From: a virus
Strand: one strand, 5' to 3'
DNA length: 64,000 bases
Virus record (IMG/VR): IMGVR_UViG_3300025133_000043
Span: 1 to 64,000 of that record
In this document: piece after piece, positions 31,261 through 40,091 of the stretch
Position numbering within the stretch: the stretch's first letter is position 1
How the letters are laid out: every line of letters begins with the position of its first letter
Program-made: the position numbers and the translations under genes
The notes under the pieces: model-generated
Told to the model about the DNA's origin: nothing
The model's database searches: none
The model's input: only the letters and a program-made list of their open reading frames with translations

Positions 31261-33425
31261 GCACCCAGCGCTGGTTCCAGGCACTCCGCGCTGACGAGGC
31301 TCTCGTCGGGATGGAGAAGATCGCCAAGGACAGCTCTGTTCCGCTGATCTCCGTGGATGGAGGTAAGGCGGAGAAGCAGATCCTGGATGCCATCGAACAG
31401 GTGGTCAACCCAGGCTGGACGCACCCTCAGGTGGCGGTGTCCGCGAAGGAGATCGGGGACCTCAAGGAGCGTGGGTTCAAGAAGACTCGCATGGCGATCC
31501 CACTGCCTGGCGAGCGGTTGTTCACCCCCACCTGGCGGAAGGGGAAGCTGCACGCCCACCGGGTCGGGAAGCACTACCTGTTCCACAAGGACGCCGTCGC
31601 CCCGACGAGCCTCAAGAGGGTCATCAAGCACAACTTCCACGATGTGCCTCCCGCTGTGCGGGCGAGGATCCGCAAGTCCGACATGCGCTTCAAGCTGGTC
31701 CCTCCGGACCAGCTCAGGAAGGTGGCAGCGTCGAACGTCGCCCTCGCCTCCTTCCAGGTCGAGTTCCAGAAGATCGCAGAGTCAGGAGGCCACTGGCGCC
31801 GGCTCCCGGCCGGTCAGAAGGGACACGACCAGTTCGGCAACGAACAGGCCGGACGTACCTGGGTCACGAAGAACCGGCTCAAGGGCTTCGTCAAGCTCAA
31901 GGCCCACCAGGCGGACTTCGCCAAGAAGGTGCTGAAGGATCCGACCTCTGGCCACATCGCCGCCCATGGCACGGGCACCGGCAAGACGGTCTCGGCCATT
32001 GCCACCTTCGAGAAGCTCAAGGGTCAGGGCAAGGCCAAGCGAGCCCTGGTCATCGCCCCGGCAGGGCTGCGCAAGAACTTCCACGACAGCGTCGGCAAGT
32101 TCACCGGATCCAAGAGCGTGATGCTCACCAACGCCAACCAGAAGGTCAGCCAGGACACCGAGTACGTCGTGGTGTCCTACTCAGCCTTCCGACGGAACCC
32201 CCAGGCCTTCATCGACGCCTACAAGCCCGACACGCTCATCGCGGACGAGTTCCACCGGGCGGGCAACCCGGACAGCTCCACCCACAAGGCCATCGCCTAC
32301 GCACGGACCAGGGTGCCCAACGTGATGGGCCTGACGGCCTCGATCGCCCAGAACGACTCTTCCGACGCCGTCCCCCTGGTCAACCTGGTCACAGGCGGAA
32401 AGGCTCCGATCAAGACCAAGAGGCAGTTCCACCGCCAGCACACTCAGAGGGTGCAGACCGCCCAGCGAGGCGTCTTCGGTGGCAAGGTCATGGAGAAGCG
32501 GCTCAAGAACAAGGAGCAGCTCTACAACCGGATCGGCGGCTCCATCCACTACATCGAGGATCTGAACGCCACCGAGAAGCCGCCCAAGCACGTCAAGGAC
32601 GTGGCGGTGCCCATGAGCTCGGAGCAGCTCCGGGCCTACAAGATGGCCATGAAGGGCGTGGACCCGGCTCTGCGCCGGAAGATCAGCCTGGGGATCATGC
32701 TCAACAAGCGGGAGGAGATGAACGCCTTCACCCGCCTGCAGCGTGCCCAGCAGATCTCGAACTCCATGCACCTGGTCAACCGGAAGCTCACCCCGGCCCA
32801 GTCCGCTGAGCGGACTCCGAAGATCAAGCGGATCATGGACGACGTGCAGAAGCACCTCAAGACCACCTCGGACGGGAAGGTGATCATCTACACCAACCTG
32901 GTGAAGGGTGGGGTCGACGTCATCAGCGCTGGACTGACGGCCCGAGGCATCGAGCACGGGGTCTTCGCTGGCAAGTCCATGAAGGGCATGACCGAGGAGC
33001 GGCGTCAGCAGGACGTGGAGGACTACAAGGCCGGGAAGAAGAAGGTGATCATCATCACCGGGGCTGGGGCCGAGGGCCTCTCCCTGGGCAACACGACGAT
33101 GGTGGCGCTGGCTGATCCGCACTACAACCCCGAGCGCATGAACCAGGCCGCGGCCCGCGGCATCAGGGCCGGCGGGCAGAGCCATCGGCCCCTGGACAAG
33201 CGCGGCGTGATCGTCAACCGCTACGTCACGGCCGTGCCCAAGAACTTCTGGCAGACGATCACGTTCCAGAAGGCGGAGCGCAGCGTGGGTCAGTACGCCT
33301 ACATGACTGCGGATCGGAAGTCGAGGAACACGAGGGAGCTCCGGGATGTGCTACAGCAGAGGCATACCCACGAGCAGAAGAAGCGGGACTCCCGCGTGTA
33401 CCGCTGGTTCGGAGGAGGTCCGTGA
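31257..33425 (+). CDS. SNF2/SF2-type helicase in the virion gene cluster
   Basis: A 722-aa protein. Residues 1-160 form an accessory region with MEKIA at 19-23. The ATPase core has motif I GTGTGKT (238-244), motif II DEFH (330-333), and a C-terminal RecA-like domain with IIYTNLVKGGVD, GAGAEGLSL and the arginine-rich QAAARGIRAGGQSHRP. A second KIA motif (FQVEFQKIA, 166-174) lies at the border, suggesting two once-separate proteins. DNA translocation or remodelling activity is expected. The position among virion genes is odd for a replication helicase and suggests packaging in the particle. Confidence 0.88.
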   Translation: MSTQRWFQALRADEALVGMEKIAKDSSVPLISVDGGKAEKQILDAIEQVVNPGWTHPQVAVSAKEIGDLKERGFKKTRMAIPLPGERLFTPTWRKGKLHAHRVGKHYLFHKDAVAPTSLKRVIKHNFHDVPPAVRARIRKSDMRFKLVPPDQLRKVAASNVALASFQVEFQKIAESGGHWRRLPAGQKGHDQFGNEQAGRTWVTKNRLKGFVKLKAHQADFAKKVLKDPTSGHIAAHGTGTGKTVSAIATFEKLKGQGKAKRALVIAPAGLRKNFHDSVGKFTGSKSVMLTNANQKVSQDTEYVVVSYSAFRRNPQAFIDAYKPDTLIADEFHRAGNPDSSTHKAIAYARTRVPNVMGLTASIAQNDSSDAVPLVNLVTGGKAPIKTKRQFHRQHTQRVQTAQRGVFGGKVMEKRLKNKEQLYNRIGGSIHYIEDLNATEKPPKHVKDVAVPMSSEQLRAYKMAMKGVDPALRRKISLGIMLNKREEMNAFTRLQRAQQISNSMHLVNRKLTPAQSAERTPKIKRIMDDVQKHLKTTSDGKVIIYTNLVKGGVDVISAGLTARGIEHGVFAGKSMKGMTEERRQQDVEDYKAGKKKVIIITGAGAEGLSLGNTTMVALADPHYNPERMNQAAARGIRAGGQSHRPLDKRGVIVNRYVTAVPKNFWQTITFQKAERSVGQYAYMTADRKSRNTRELRDVLQQRHTHEQKKRDSRVYRWFGGGP

Positions 33426-34687
33426 TGTCTGAGATGATCGAGCTCGCCATGCTGCAGGAGATGGACGAGATCATCAAGACGGCAGGGTACGCGAAGGACT
33501 TCGCGGCCGGCATCGATCCCTTTGGGGCCTACACCAGCCGCTACGGGCAGGAGGCTCAGCGGAAGGGGCTCAGCAGGAAGACGCATCGGAAGAAGCAGAT
33601 GGCAGGTGTTGCCGGTGGTGTTGTCGGTGGGGCTGTCGTCGTTCCTTCCGCCATTCACGGGCTGATCGGAGCAGGGAAGGGGTTGGCGAGCGGTGGCGGC
33701 GTCCGAGGCATGGCTCGCGGAGCTGTATCGGGGGCCGTTCGTGGGGCGAAATACCCCTTGGAGTCTGTCTACCGAGGGACGAAGGCTGTCAAGACTCTGA
33801 ACCGTGCAGCCAAGACCACTGGCGGGGTCAGCCTGACCAAGGCCCAGAAGAAGAACCTCCGCTACATGTCTGACAACGCCAGTGTCGACGCGGCACGTGA
33901 CCAAGCCGAGAAGGCCCTGAAGGCCGGCAGTCCTCTCAGGACGTCAAGCTCCAACAGGATCTCCCAAGATCAAGCCAAGCAGGTTCTACCTGGTGCCAGG
34001 AAGGAGCTGGCGGGCGGGTACGCACAGTTGGGGCTGGGTGGAGCCATCGGTGCGGGAGGTGCTCACGTCCAGTACCAGAAGGGTCGGGATGCTGAGAAGG
34101 AGTTCCAGTCTCGACTGAAGAAGGGGAAGTCCAAGGCCGCGTCTTCCCGTCTCCCCGCTGACGACTCCGATGAGGGGACGATCCAGACGGAGGATCTCCT
34201 CAGCGAAGAAGGCCGGAAGAACTGCCTCGAGTGCGGAGCCGTCTGCCAGGAGGACGACAACCACTGCCGGAAGTGTGGGGCCAAGCAGATCATCACTCAG
34301 AAGGCACCCAAGTCCAAGAAGAACCGGATCAAGACGCCGGAGGAGAACGAGGACGAGGAGGAGGGCACCGGAGGCAAGAACTCAGCGGCCAGCGACATGG
34401 ACAAGGAGAGCGCCGTCAAGCAGATCATCCAAGGCATCAAGGCCCAGCCCATGAACGCCCTCCGAGCTGCAGGAGGGTTGAGTGTCCTGGGCGCGGGCAC
34501 CTACGGGGCAGTCAAGGTCAACAAGTGGATGAAGCCCAAGAAGCCGGTACCTCAGCAGCGAGGGATGGTCAGAACAGCAGCTGAGAAGCCCAGGAAGCCT
34601 CGGAAGCGGGGACTCAACCCGGTCCACCGGATCCGGAGCGCCAAGCGCCTCCGCCTGGTCAACGCCTTCCTGGGCAAGGAGAAGTGA
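33425..34687 (+). CDS. Zinc-ribbon protein with Gly-rich segments, 420 aa
   Basis: ATG 33425 follows GGAGGAGG; GTG 33422 is in frame. The N-terminus has LQEMDEIIKTAG (10-21), a variant of the KIA motif. A Gly/Val hydrophobic segment follows (MAGVAGGVVGGAVVVPSAIH). The middle holds a zinc ribbon (CLECGAVCQEDDNHCRKCGA, about 260-280), flanked by charged low-complexity sequence, and the C-terminus is strongly basic. Probably a virion-associated, membrane- or DNA-interacting protein; inference. Confidence 0.6.
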   Translation: MSEMIELAMLQEMDEIIKTAGYAKDFAAGIDPFGAYTSRYGQEAQRKGLSRKTHRKKQMAGVAGGVVGGAVVVPSAIHGLIGAGKGLASGGGVRGMARGAVSGAVRGAKYPLESVYRGTKAVKTLNRAAKTTGGVSLTKAQKKNLRYMSDNASVDAARDQAEKALKAGSPLRTSSSNRISQDQAKQVLPGARKELAGGYAQLGLGGAIGAGGAHVQYQKGRDAEKEFQSRLKKGKSKAASSRLPADDSDEGTIQTEDLLSEEGRKNCLECGAVCQEDDNHCRKCGAKQIITQKAPKSKKNRIKTPEENEDEEEGTGGKNSAASDMDKESAVKQIIQGIKAQPMNALRAAGGLSVLGAGTYGAVKVNKWMKPKKPVPQQRGMVRTAAEKPRKPRKRGLNPVHRIRSAKRLRLVNAFLGKEK

Positions 34688-34766
34688 AAGTGCTATGCTC
34701 CTCGGGCAACCTGGTCCGGACAGGGATCACCCCTGAAGGCCAAGACCCTACCGCAGGAGCACCCGC

Positions 34767-35429
34767 ATGAGCCTCGCCACCGGCAAGAACGCCCTCCAGA
34801 AGCTGTTCAACTGGACCCCCCGCAAGGGCTGGGGCTACGAGCTCAAGCTGATCCGCCAGAAGATCGTGAACGCCTTCCGTGAGCGGAGCGAGGTTCTCGA
34901 GGGCGGCGTGGTCACCGAGGGCTCCTCGATCGCGGCGGGCACCTTCAGCGCCGACATGACCGCCCTGCGCTGCATGCTGGGCGGGCGCCTGATGCAGACG
35001 ATCTCCGCTCTGACCAACACCGACCTCCTGGCCACCAGCGGCAGCGTGGGAGCAGCCATCTACGAGGACGGCACGGCCGCGACGGCCCTGTCGCTCAGCA
35101 CGGACGAGACCGCCTACTGCACCCTCATCGTGTGCAACAGCGATGGAGCCGGTGACGCGGACGAAGACGACGACGGCGCTGCCCTGCTCGTCCTGATCGT
35201 GAACGGCGACAGCACGGACTACGAGGACGAGACCTCGCACCTGTCGAGCACCGAGATCCAGGCGGCCCTGGAGGCCTCCGACTCCGTGCACGATGGCGTC
35301 ACCGCCTGGGCCCACGTCTGCTCGTTCATCATCGACGAGAACTCGGCCTCCCCGCACATGGAGAGCGTCGCCGCCGGCGCGGACAACGTCGCCCTGATGA
35401 ACCGGAACAACGTCGTTTCGGAGGCCTGA
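34767..35429 (+). CDS. Putative virion structural protein, 220 aa
   Basis: Preceded by a 79-bp gap and a clear GCAGGAG ribosome site, so it may have its own promoter and high expression. It has MSLATGKNALQKLFNWTPRK at the N-terminus, then beta/Thr/Ser/Ala-rich sequence with an acidic loop (GDADEDDDGA). It lacks the KIA motif of its neighbours. It might decorate the particle, but no family is recognised. Confidence 0.5.
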   Translation: MSLATGKNALQKLFNWTPRKGWGYELKLIRQKIVNAFRERSEVLEGGVVTEGSSIAAGTFSADMTALRCMLGGRLMQTISALTNTDLLATSGSVGAAIYEDGTAATALSLSTDETAYCTLIVCNSDGAGDADEDDDGAALLVLIVNGDSTDYEDETSHLSSTEIQAALEASDSVHDGVTAWAHVCSFIIDENSASPHMESVAAGADNVALMNRNNVVSEA

Positions 35430-35456
35430 TCTCGCCTCCTCCCAGGAGGTAGGGAC

Positions 35457-37292
35457 ATGGACCTGGAGCGACTGGCCTTCTCCTACGAGCTCTGCAAGAT
35501 CGCTCAGGAGAAGTCGAAGAAGCGGAACTACGGGGCGCAGATGCTTGCTGCGGCCCCCGTGGCCGTCGCTACGTCTGCGGCTGACTTCCCGAAGGGGTGG
35601 GTCGACAAGAAGGTCGAGGTCGCGGTCTCCAAGGGCCTGAAGCCTGCGGTCAAGGCCAAGGCATGGAAGTCCGGCTTCGGCAGGGCCTCGGGACGCCTCG
35701 GTGCGTCCGTCCTCACCACGCCTCTGTTCTACTCGGGGATCAAGGACCTCAAGGAAGGGCGTCAGAGGGAAGGGACAGCCAAGGTCCTCGCCGCGGGAGG
35801 GGCCTACTCCGGCATCAAGGGCGGGCTCGAAGCCGGGATCAAGAACCGAGGTCGGGGGCTCACCTCCACTCAGATCAAGGACCTCGCCAAGAAGATCGGA
35901 GGGACTCGAGGCATCATCGGCCTGGGGTCCGCAGCCATCACCGCCAGATCCATCGCCAAGGCACAGAAGAAGGGCAAGAAGCTCTCTTGGAAGGACCGGG
36001 TAGCAGTGCCGGCCTTGATCGGAGCAGGGATCGGAGCCCCCAAGGGAGCCATCGAGAAGGTCGTCGAGGACGGGGCCAAGAAGACCCTGAAGTCGTTGAA
36101 GGGGCCCAACGCCGGGAAGGCTTTGAGGGGGATCGGTGGCGCCGCTGCCGGACGTGCCGCTGCTGGAGTGATCGGCGCGGTCGCCATCTCCGAGGCAGCT
36201 CGGATGATGACCAAGAAGTCCTCGGAGTACCAGCCTCAACCTCAGCTGACTGCCGCATCCTCTGCCGGGCAGCTCTACGCGAGCACCCGATCCCAGGCGC
36301 GGGGCGTGTCTGACCAGGGGCTTCAGAGCTTCCTCAAGCAACGGCCGGATCCGGAGAGGACCCCCTCTCGACGGGCCGTGACCTACGCGGTCAACGACGA
36401 GCTCAGGACACGAGGCCTGCCGGTGCCCAGGGAGCAAGTGCGGCACCAGACCCATCCTCCGATGATGAAGGGCACCTCCATCGCCCACACGGCTGCAGCT
36501 GCAGCCGTGATCGCAGCCCCTTCCCTGGTCTGGGAGCTGGGCATCAGTCCGATGAAGGCCAAGGAAAAGGACCTGGTCCTCCAGGATGCCTTGGATCAGA
36601 TGTCTGCCGATCGTGGCCTGGAGAGGATCAACGCCGGCTCGTCCGGAGACAGCATCCACTTCGGCAAGAAGCCCTCGGCCTACTACCGAGGCTTCGACCC
36701 CTCAGACCTGTCTGGAGAGGCCGCTGAGCTGCTGTCCACCCACAGCGAGGCCAGTCCGGAGGCGCAGGCCAAGGCCAGAGCCCTGGCGAAGAAGATCAAG
36801 GGAGGGAAGGTCAAGGGCGTCGTGTCCGCCTCCAGGGCCTCCGACCTGGCCCACGAGCTTGGGCATGCGACTGCCGGGGAGCTCCGCCGCAAGACCATCG
36901 CGTCCCCCGCCGCCCGGAAGGCCGGGGAGATCGCACGCATCCCTGCTGTGGTGATTCCCCTGATCGTCCTGGACAGCGCCTCGGATCGATCCTTCCACAC
37001 CAAGGAGGAGATCGAAGCCAAGGCGAAGTTCGCGGAGCGCATCGGAGGGGTCTCCCTACTGCTTGGAGCTCCCCTGCTGGCGGAAGAAGCGACTGCAACG
37101 GCCAAGGGCCTGCAGTACATGAAGCGGATGGGAGCGAGCAACCGACAGCTCGGGAGGGCCGCAGCTCGCCTCCTGGCGGCAGGGTCGACATACGCTGCAC
37201 CTTTCGCTACAGGTGCCCTCGCGGCTAAGATCCTTCGATCGAGGCCTACCCGCGAGAAGGGTACGCCCCCATCGGATAGGATGAGATCATGA
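35457..37292 (+). CDS. Membrane-type metallopeptidase (HELGH), 611 aa
   Basis: The N-terminus carries FSYELCKIA (8-16). Residues 30-250 are Gly/Ala-rich and basic, with several hydrophobic stretches. The C-terminal domain has the zinc motif HELGH (466-470, LAHELGHATAGEL), hydrophobic segments (IPAVVIPLIVLDSA, GGVSLLLGAPLLA), and a likely third ligand in LLAEEATATAKGLQ (about 540-552), the layout of integral-membrane M48/YugP-like peptidases. It may act on the host envelope at entry or on virion proteins. AGGAGG precedes the start. Confidence 0.7.
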   Translation: MDLERLAFSYELCKIAQEKSKKRNYGAQMLAAAPVAVATSAADFPKGWVDKKVEVAVSKGLKPAVKAKAWKSGFGRASGRLGASVLTTPLFYSGIKDLKEGRQREGTAKVLAAGGAYSGIKGGLEAGIKNRGRGLTSTQIKDLAKKIGGTRGIIGLGSAAITARSIAKAQKKGKKLSWKDRVAVPALIGAGIGAPKGAIEKVVEDGAKKTLKSLKGPNAGKALRGIGGAAAGRAAAGVIGAVAISEAARMMTKKSSEYQPQPQLTAASSAGQLYASTRSQARGVSDQGLQSFLKQRPDPERTPSRRAVTYAVNDELRTRGLPVPREQVRHQTHPPMMKGTSIAHTAAAAAVIAAPSLVWELGISPMKAKEKDLVLQDALDQMSADRGLERINAGSSGDSIHFGKKPSAYYRGFDPSDLSGEAAELLSTHSEASPEAQAKARALAKKIKGGKVKGVVSASRASDLAHELGHATAGELRRKTIASPAARKAGEIARIPAVVIPLIVLDSASDRSFHTKEEIEAKAKFAERIGGVSLLLGAPLLAEEATATAKGLQYMKRMGASNRQLGRAAARLLAAGSTYAAPFATGALAAKILRSRPTREKGTPPSDRMRS

Positions 37293-38434
37293 CCCACGCC
37301 TCAGCCCTGAACAAGATCGCGCAGGACCACCGAGGATCCGCAGCAGCCTTCCGCCGGGCTGCTGACGAGGCGTTGGCACGCGCAGGGGCCAACGAGTACC
37401 TCGCCGTGGCCTCCTTCAACGATGAGATCGAGAAGATCGCCTTCGTAGGTACTGTAGCCAGAGGACTCGGCCACCTGGCGCGAGGAGGCCGGGCCGTAGG
37501 TCGTGGAGCTGCCGCTGGACTCGAAGGCCTCGGAACTGGTGTGGTTGGTGCCGGACGCAGTGCTCAGAACCTCGGACGCAGTGCCCAGGCCGCGGCCGGC
37601 CGAGCCAAGCGAACCGTGCAGAACAAAGCTCGGGCTGTCGCTGACAACGCCTCTGTTCAGTTCCAGTCGGCCTACCGCGGGGTGAGCCCCAGCAAGATTC
37701 GGAAGCCCACCATCGACCTCACCGGTGCCAAGCCCGCTCCGCTGTCCAGTACCCCTCGCGCTCGTATCGAGATGCCGAAGCCTCCGTCCGGTCCCGGACC
37801 TGGAGCACGGGTCCAGGTTCCCGGGGGAGCCCAGGCCGGAGCGCGGAAGGGTCCGGCATCCGTTGCGCTCGCCGACCGATCACGTGGACCGGCATCGGCT
37901 GCCCTGAGTCAGCCCAAGGTCGTCGGCACTCCTACTGCCGCACGTCCTACTGCTCCCGCCCCTACGCAGGCTGCCACTCCCAAGAAGCCTCAGATGACCA
38001 AGAGTCAGCGGAAGGCAGATCGGAAGAAGAAGATCGAAGCCGAGCTCGCTCGCAGGCAGGCCGCAGCCAAGCCCGCGGCTGCCCCCACCACGGCAGCTCA
38101 GCCGACTCCGACCCCCACGGCTACTCAGCCGGTGGTTGGGGGAGCGCCGGCTCAGCCGGTCAACCCCGCTGCAACCGCAGGTCGTCCTGTTGCTCCGACA
38201 GGAGCACCGCCAGTCGCCGCAGAGCAGCCGTGGGCCCAGCGCCATTTCGGGTTGGGAGGAGCCCCCATCCAAGGTCCCATGCAGCAGGGTCAGTCCCGTA
38301 TGGGGATGTGGTGGGGAGGCCTCAATAGGCATCAGCGCACCAACGTCATGGGGGCGATGGGCGGTGCCGGCACCATGCTGGCAGGCGGCGCTGGTCTGGC
38401 AGCTGGCAACAAAACCACCGTCGTCTACAGGTAG
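37289..38434 (+). CDS. Ala/Pro-rich KIA-motif protein, 381 aa
   Basis: FNDEIEKIAF at 43-52, preceded by a weaker LNKIAQ at 7-12. A Gly/Ala/Arg-rich region follows, then a long Pro/Ala/Thr-rich linker (about 130-300) with a basic helix (KSQRKADRKKKIEAELARRQ). The C-terminus is a Gly/Ala hydrophobic hairpin (MGAMGGAGTMLAGGAGLAAG). Low complexity prevents a functional call. It resembles an extended, membrane-interacting internal virion protein. Confidence 0.6.
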   Translation: MTHASALNKIAQDHRGSAAAFRRAADEALARAGANEYLAVASFNDEIEKIAFVGTVARGLGHLARGGRAVGRGAAAGLEGLGTGVVGAGRSAQNLGRSAQAAAGRAKRTVQNKARAVADNASVQFQSAYRGVSPSKIRKPTIDLTGAKPAPLSSTPRARIEMPKPPSGPGPGARVQVPGGAQAGARKGPASVALADRSRGPASAALSQPKVVGTPTAARPTAPAPTQAATPKKPQMTKSQRKADRKKKIEAELARRQAAAKPAAAPTTAAQPTPTPTATQPVVGGAPAQPVNPAATAGRPVAPTGAPPVAAEQPWAQRHFGLGGAPIQGPMQQGQSRMGMWWGGLNRHQRTNVMGAMGGAGTMLAGGAGLAAGNKTTVVYR

Positions 38435-38440
38435 ATCAAC

Positions 38441-38983
38441 ATGAACAGCTTCGACACCCGCGGACGCGCCATCGCCCAGGCCTTCTGGACCGAGATGGAG
38501 AAGATCGCCTACAGCCGTCAGGCACATCGCCTGGTTTCCCAGGCGAACAGAGCCGCCAAGCAACACCAACGAGTAGGGAACGCGACTGGCTGGGGAGGGT
38601 GGAAGAAGTTCATGCCCTTCACGGATGATCACCGAATGGCTGACGCATCCAGGCTCAGAGCGAAGGCGGCCCGCAGCAAGGCCACGGCCCAGATCCAGGT
38701 GGAGAGGGATGCGGCCAAGAAGGCGATCCGTACCGGACGGGGGAACCAGGACTCCGCCCTCCGGATCCTGGAAGGGAAGCCCGCTCGGAAGTCGCCCACC
38801 CATGTGGATCTCCCCAACACCACCAACAAGAAGGGCGGATCCTCCACCCTCCGCCGTGTAGCCATCGGCACCGCCGCCGGCCTCGGCCTCACGGGAGCCG
38901 CTGTCGGTGGGAAGCGCGTCTACGACATCCAGAAGAACAAGAAGCAGGGCTACGGTGGCGGAAGCAGCGGTCCGGGGTACTGA
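38441..38983 (+). CDS. Basic KIA-motif protein with Gly-rich segment, 180 aa
   Basis: FWTEMEKIAYS at 15-25. The rest is basic and helical, with a Gly/Ala hydrophobic segment near 145-160 (RVAIGTAAGLGLTGAAVGG) and a Gly/Ser tail. No enzyme motif. A short member of the island's motif-bearing set. Confidence 0.62.
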   Translation: MNSFDTRGRAIAQAFWTEMEKIAYSRQAHRLVSQANRAAKQHQRVGNATGWGGWKKFMPFTDDHRMADASRLRAKAARSKATAQIQVERDAAKKAIRTGRGNQDSALRILEGKPARKSPTHVDLPNTTNKKGGSSTLRRVAIGTAAGLGLTGAAVGGKRVYDIQKNKKQGYGGGSSGPGY

Positions 38984-38986
38984 TCA

Positions 38987-39739
38987 ATGGCTCGCCGCAA
39001 TCCAGATGCGGAGAGGCAGCTCGAACTCTGGAAGACCTGGCAAGCAGATCCGACGGAGGCGAACCTCGAGCCTCTCCTGAAGGAGTTCGAGCCGGACGTC
39101 GACTGGAAGGTCAGCGAGTTCTCGAAGACCAAGAACTTCGTGGTCCCGGAGCAGGCGCTTCGATCCAAGGGTCGGATGCTGGCCCTCAAGGGTCTCCAGA
39201 CCTACGACCCGGACAACGAGAAGGGCGCCGGAGTGCGCACCTGGGTGAACTGGCAGCTGCGCAAGCTCCGGTCCTTCACCATCGAGCACCAGAACTTCGG
39301 GCGGATCCCCGAAGGCCGTGCCCTCCAGATCACCCCCTTCAAGGAAGTCAGGGCGGATCTGACCGAACAGCTCGGCCATCCTCCGGACGCTGTAACCCTG
39401 TCGGAGGCGCTGCAGGCCCACAACCCGAAGTACACCTGGAGCGTGGCCGAGGTGGGTCGCATGGAGACCGAGCTCCGCCAGGACCGGATCGCCTCCATGA
39501 CGCCGGAGCCTGATCAGCTTCCCTCGTTGTTCGAGAGCGAGGAGCGGGACATCCTGCGCTACATCTACCATGATCTGACCATGCAGGAGCGCGTGGTCTA
39601 CGAGTACACCCTGGGCGTCAACGGCAAGCCCAAGCTCCCGGCCAAGGATATCGCCAGGCGGATGAACGTCTCGGGCCCGAAGGTGAGCCGGCTCCGCAAG
39701 AGCATCGACGACAAGATGAAGAAGCGAGGTCTGACATGA
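38987..39739 (+). CDS. Sigma-70-family RNA polymerase sigma factor
   Basis: A 250-aa sigma-like protein. Region 2 lies at about 56-105 (ALKGLQTYDPDNEKGAGVRT, then WVNWQLRKLRSF), region 3-like sequence at 105-165 and region 4 at 186-247 with an HTH (KDIARRMNVSGPKVSRLRKS). Region 1.1 is absent, as in alternative and phage sigmas. It should redirect host RNA polymerase to phage late promoters. It sits inside the virion gene island and is coupled to small virion-type genes by ATGA. Confidence 0.85.
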   Translation: MARRNPDAERQLELWKTWQADPTEANLEPLLKEFEPDVDWKVSEFSKTKNFVVPEQALRSKGRMLALKGLQTYDPDNEKGAGVRTWVNWQLRKLRSFTIEHQNFGRIPEGRALQITPFKEVRADLTEQLGHPPDAVTLSEALQAHNPKYTWSVAEVGRMETELRQDRIASMTPEPDQLPSLFESEERDILRYIYHDLTMQERVVYEYTLGVNGKPKLPAKDIARRMNVSGPKVSRLRKSIDDKMKKRGLT

Positions 39740-39936
39740 GCGACGTGGCGACTCAGGCTCAGGCGGTCAAGGACGCGGTCAAGGAGGTCTTCGACGCCAA
39801 GTGCGCCGAGGTCGACTCACGGGTCGAGCAGCTCCAGCGCATCAAGACCGCGTCGACGGAGGCCAGCGAGAACACCACCCAGCAGGCCATAGACGAGGCC
39901 AACGACTACCTCGCCACGTTGGGAGTGGATGTCTGA
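39736..39936 (+). CDS. Small helical protein, 66 aa
   Basis: Helical, acidic protein (MSDVATQAQAVKDAVKEVFD) predicted to be a short coiled coil. Coupled to the sigma gene by ATGA, so it could be a partner of the sigma factor. No direct evidence. Confidence 0.55.
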   Translation: MSDVATQAQAVKDAVKEVFDAKCAEVDSRVEQLQRIKTASTEASENTTQQAIDEANDYLATLGVDV

Positions 39937-40088
39937 TGGATCAGATCAGCGGAAGCAGCGCAGGCGGAGGTTCAGCCCTCGACAGCTACCAGGACGGCGG
40001 AGGGGTCCTGCCCAAGCAGCCCTCGGCCAACCTCCTCACCCTCGTGGGCGACAAGAAGGATGCCTTCGCCGTCGTCAAGGCCGGTTGA
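39936..40088 (+). CDS. Small Gly/Ser-rich protein, 50 aa
   Basis: ATG 39936 in a TGATG overlap. The N-terminal half is Gly/Ser-rich (SGSSAGGGSALDSYQDGGG) and the C-terminal half short and mixed. Support comes from junction geometry and position. Confidence 0.5.
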   Translation: MDQISGSSAGGGSALDSYQDGGGVLPKQPSANLLTLVGDKKDAFAVVKAG

Positions 40089-40091
40089 TCC

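Noticed and set aside
38797-38808. A third copy of part of the 74-bp repeat (CACCCATGTGGA)
   Set aside because: Only 12 bases match and the match lies at the border of, not within, the repeat; chance is a sufficient explanation.
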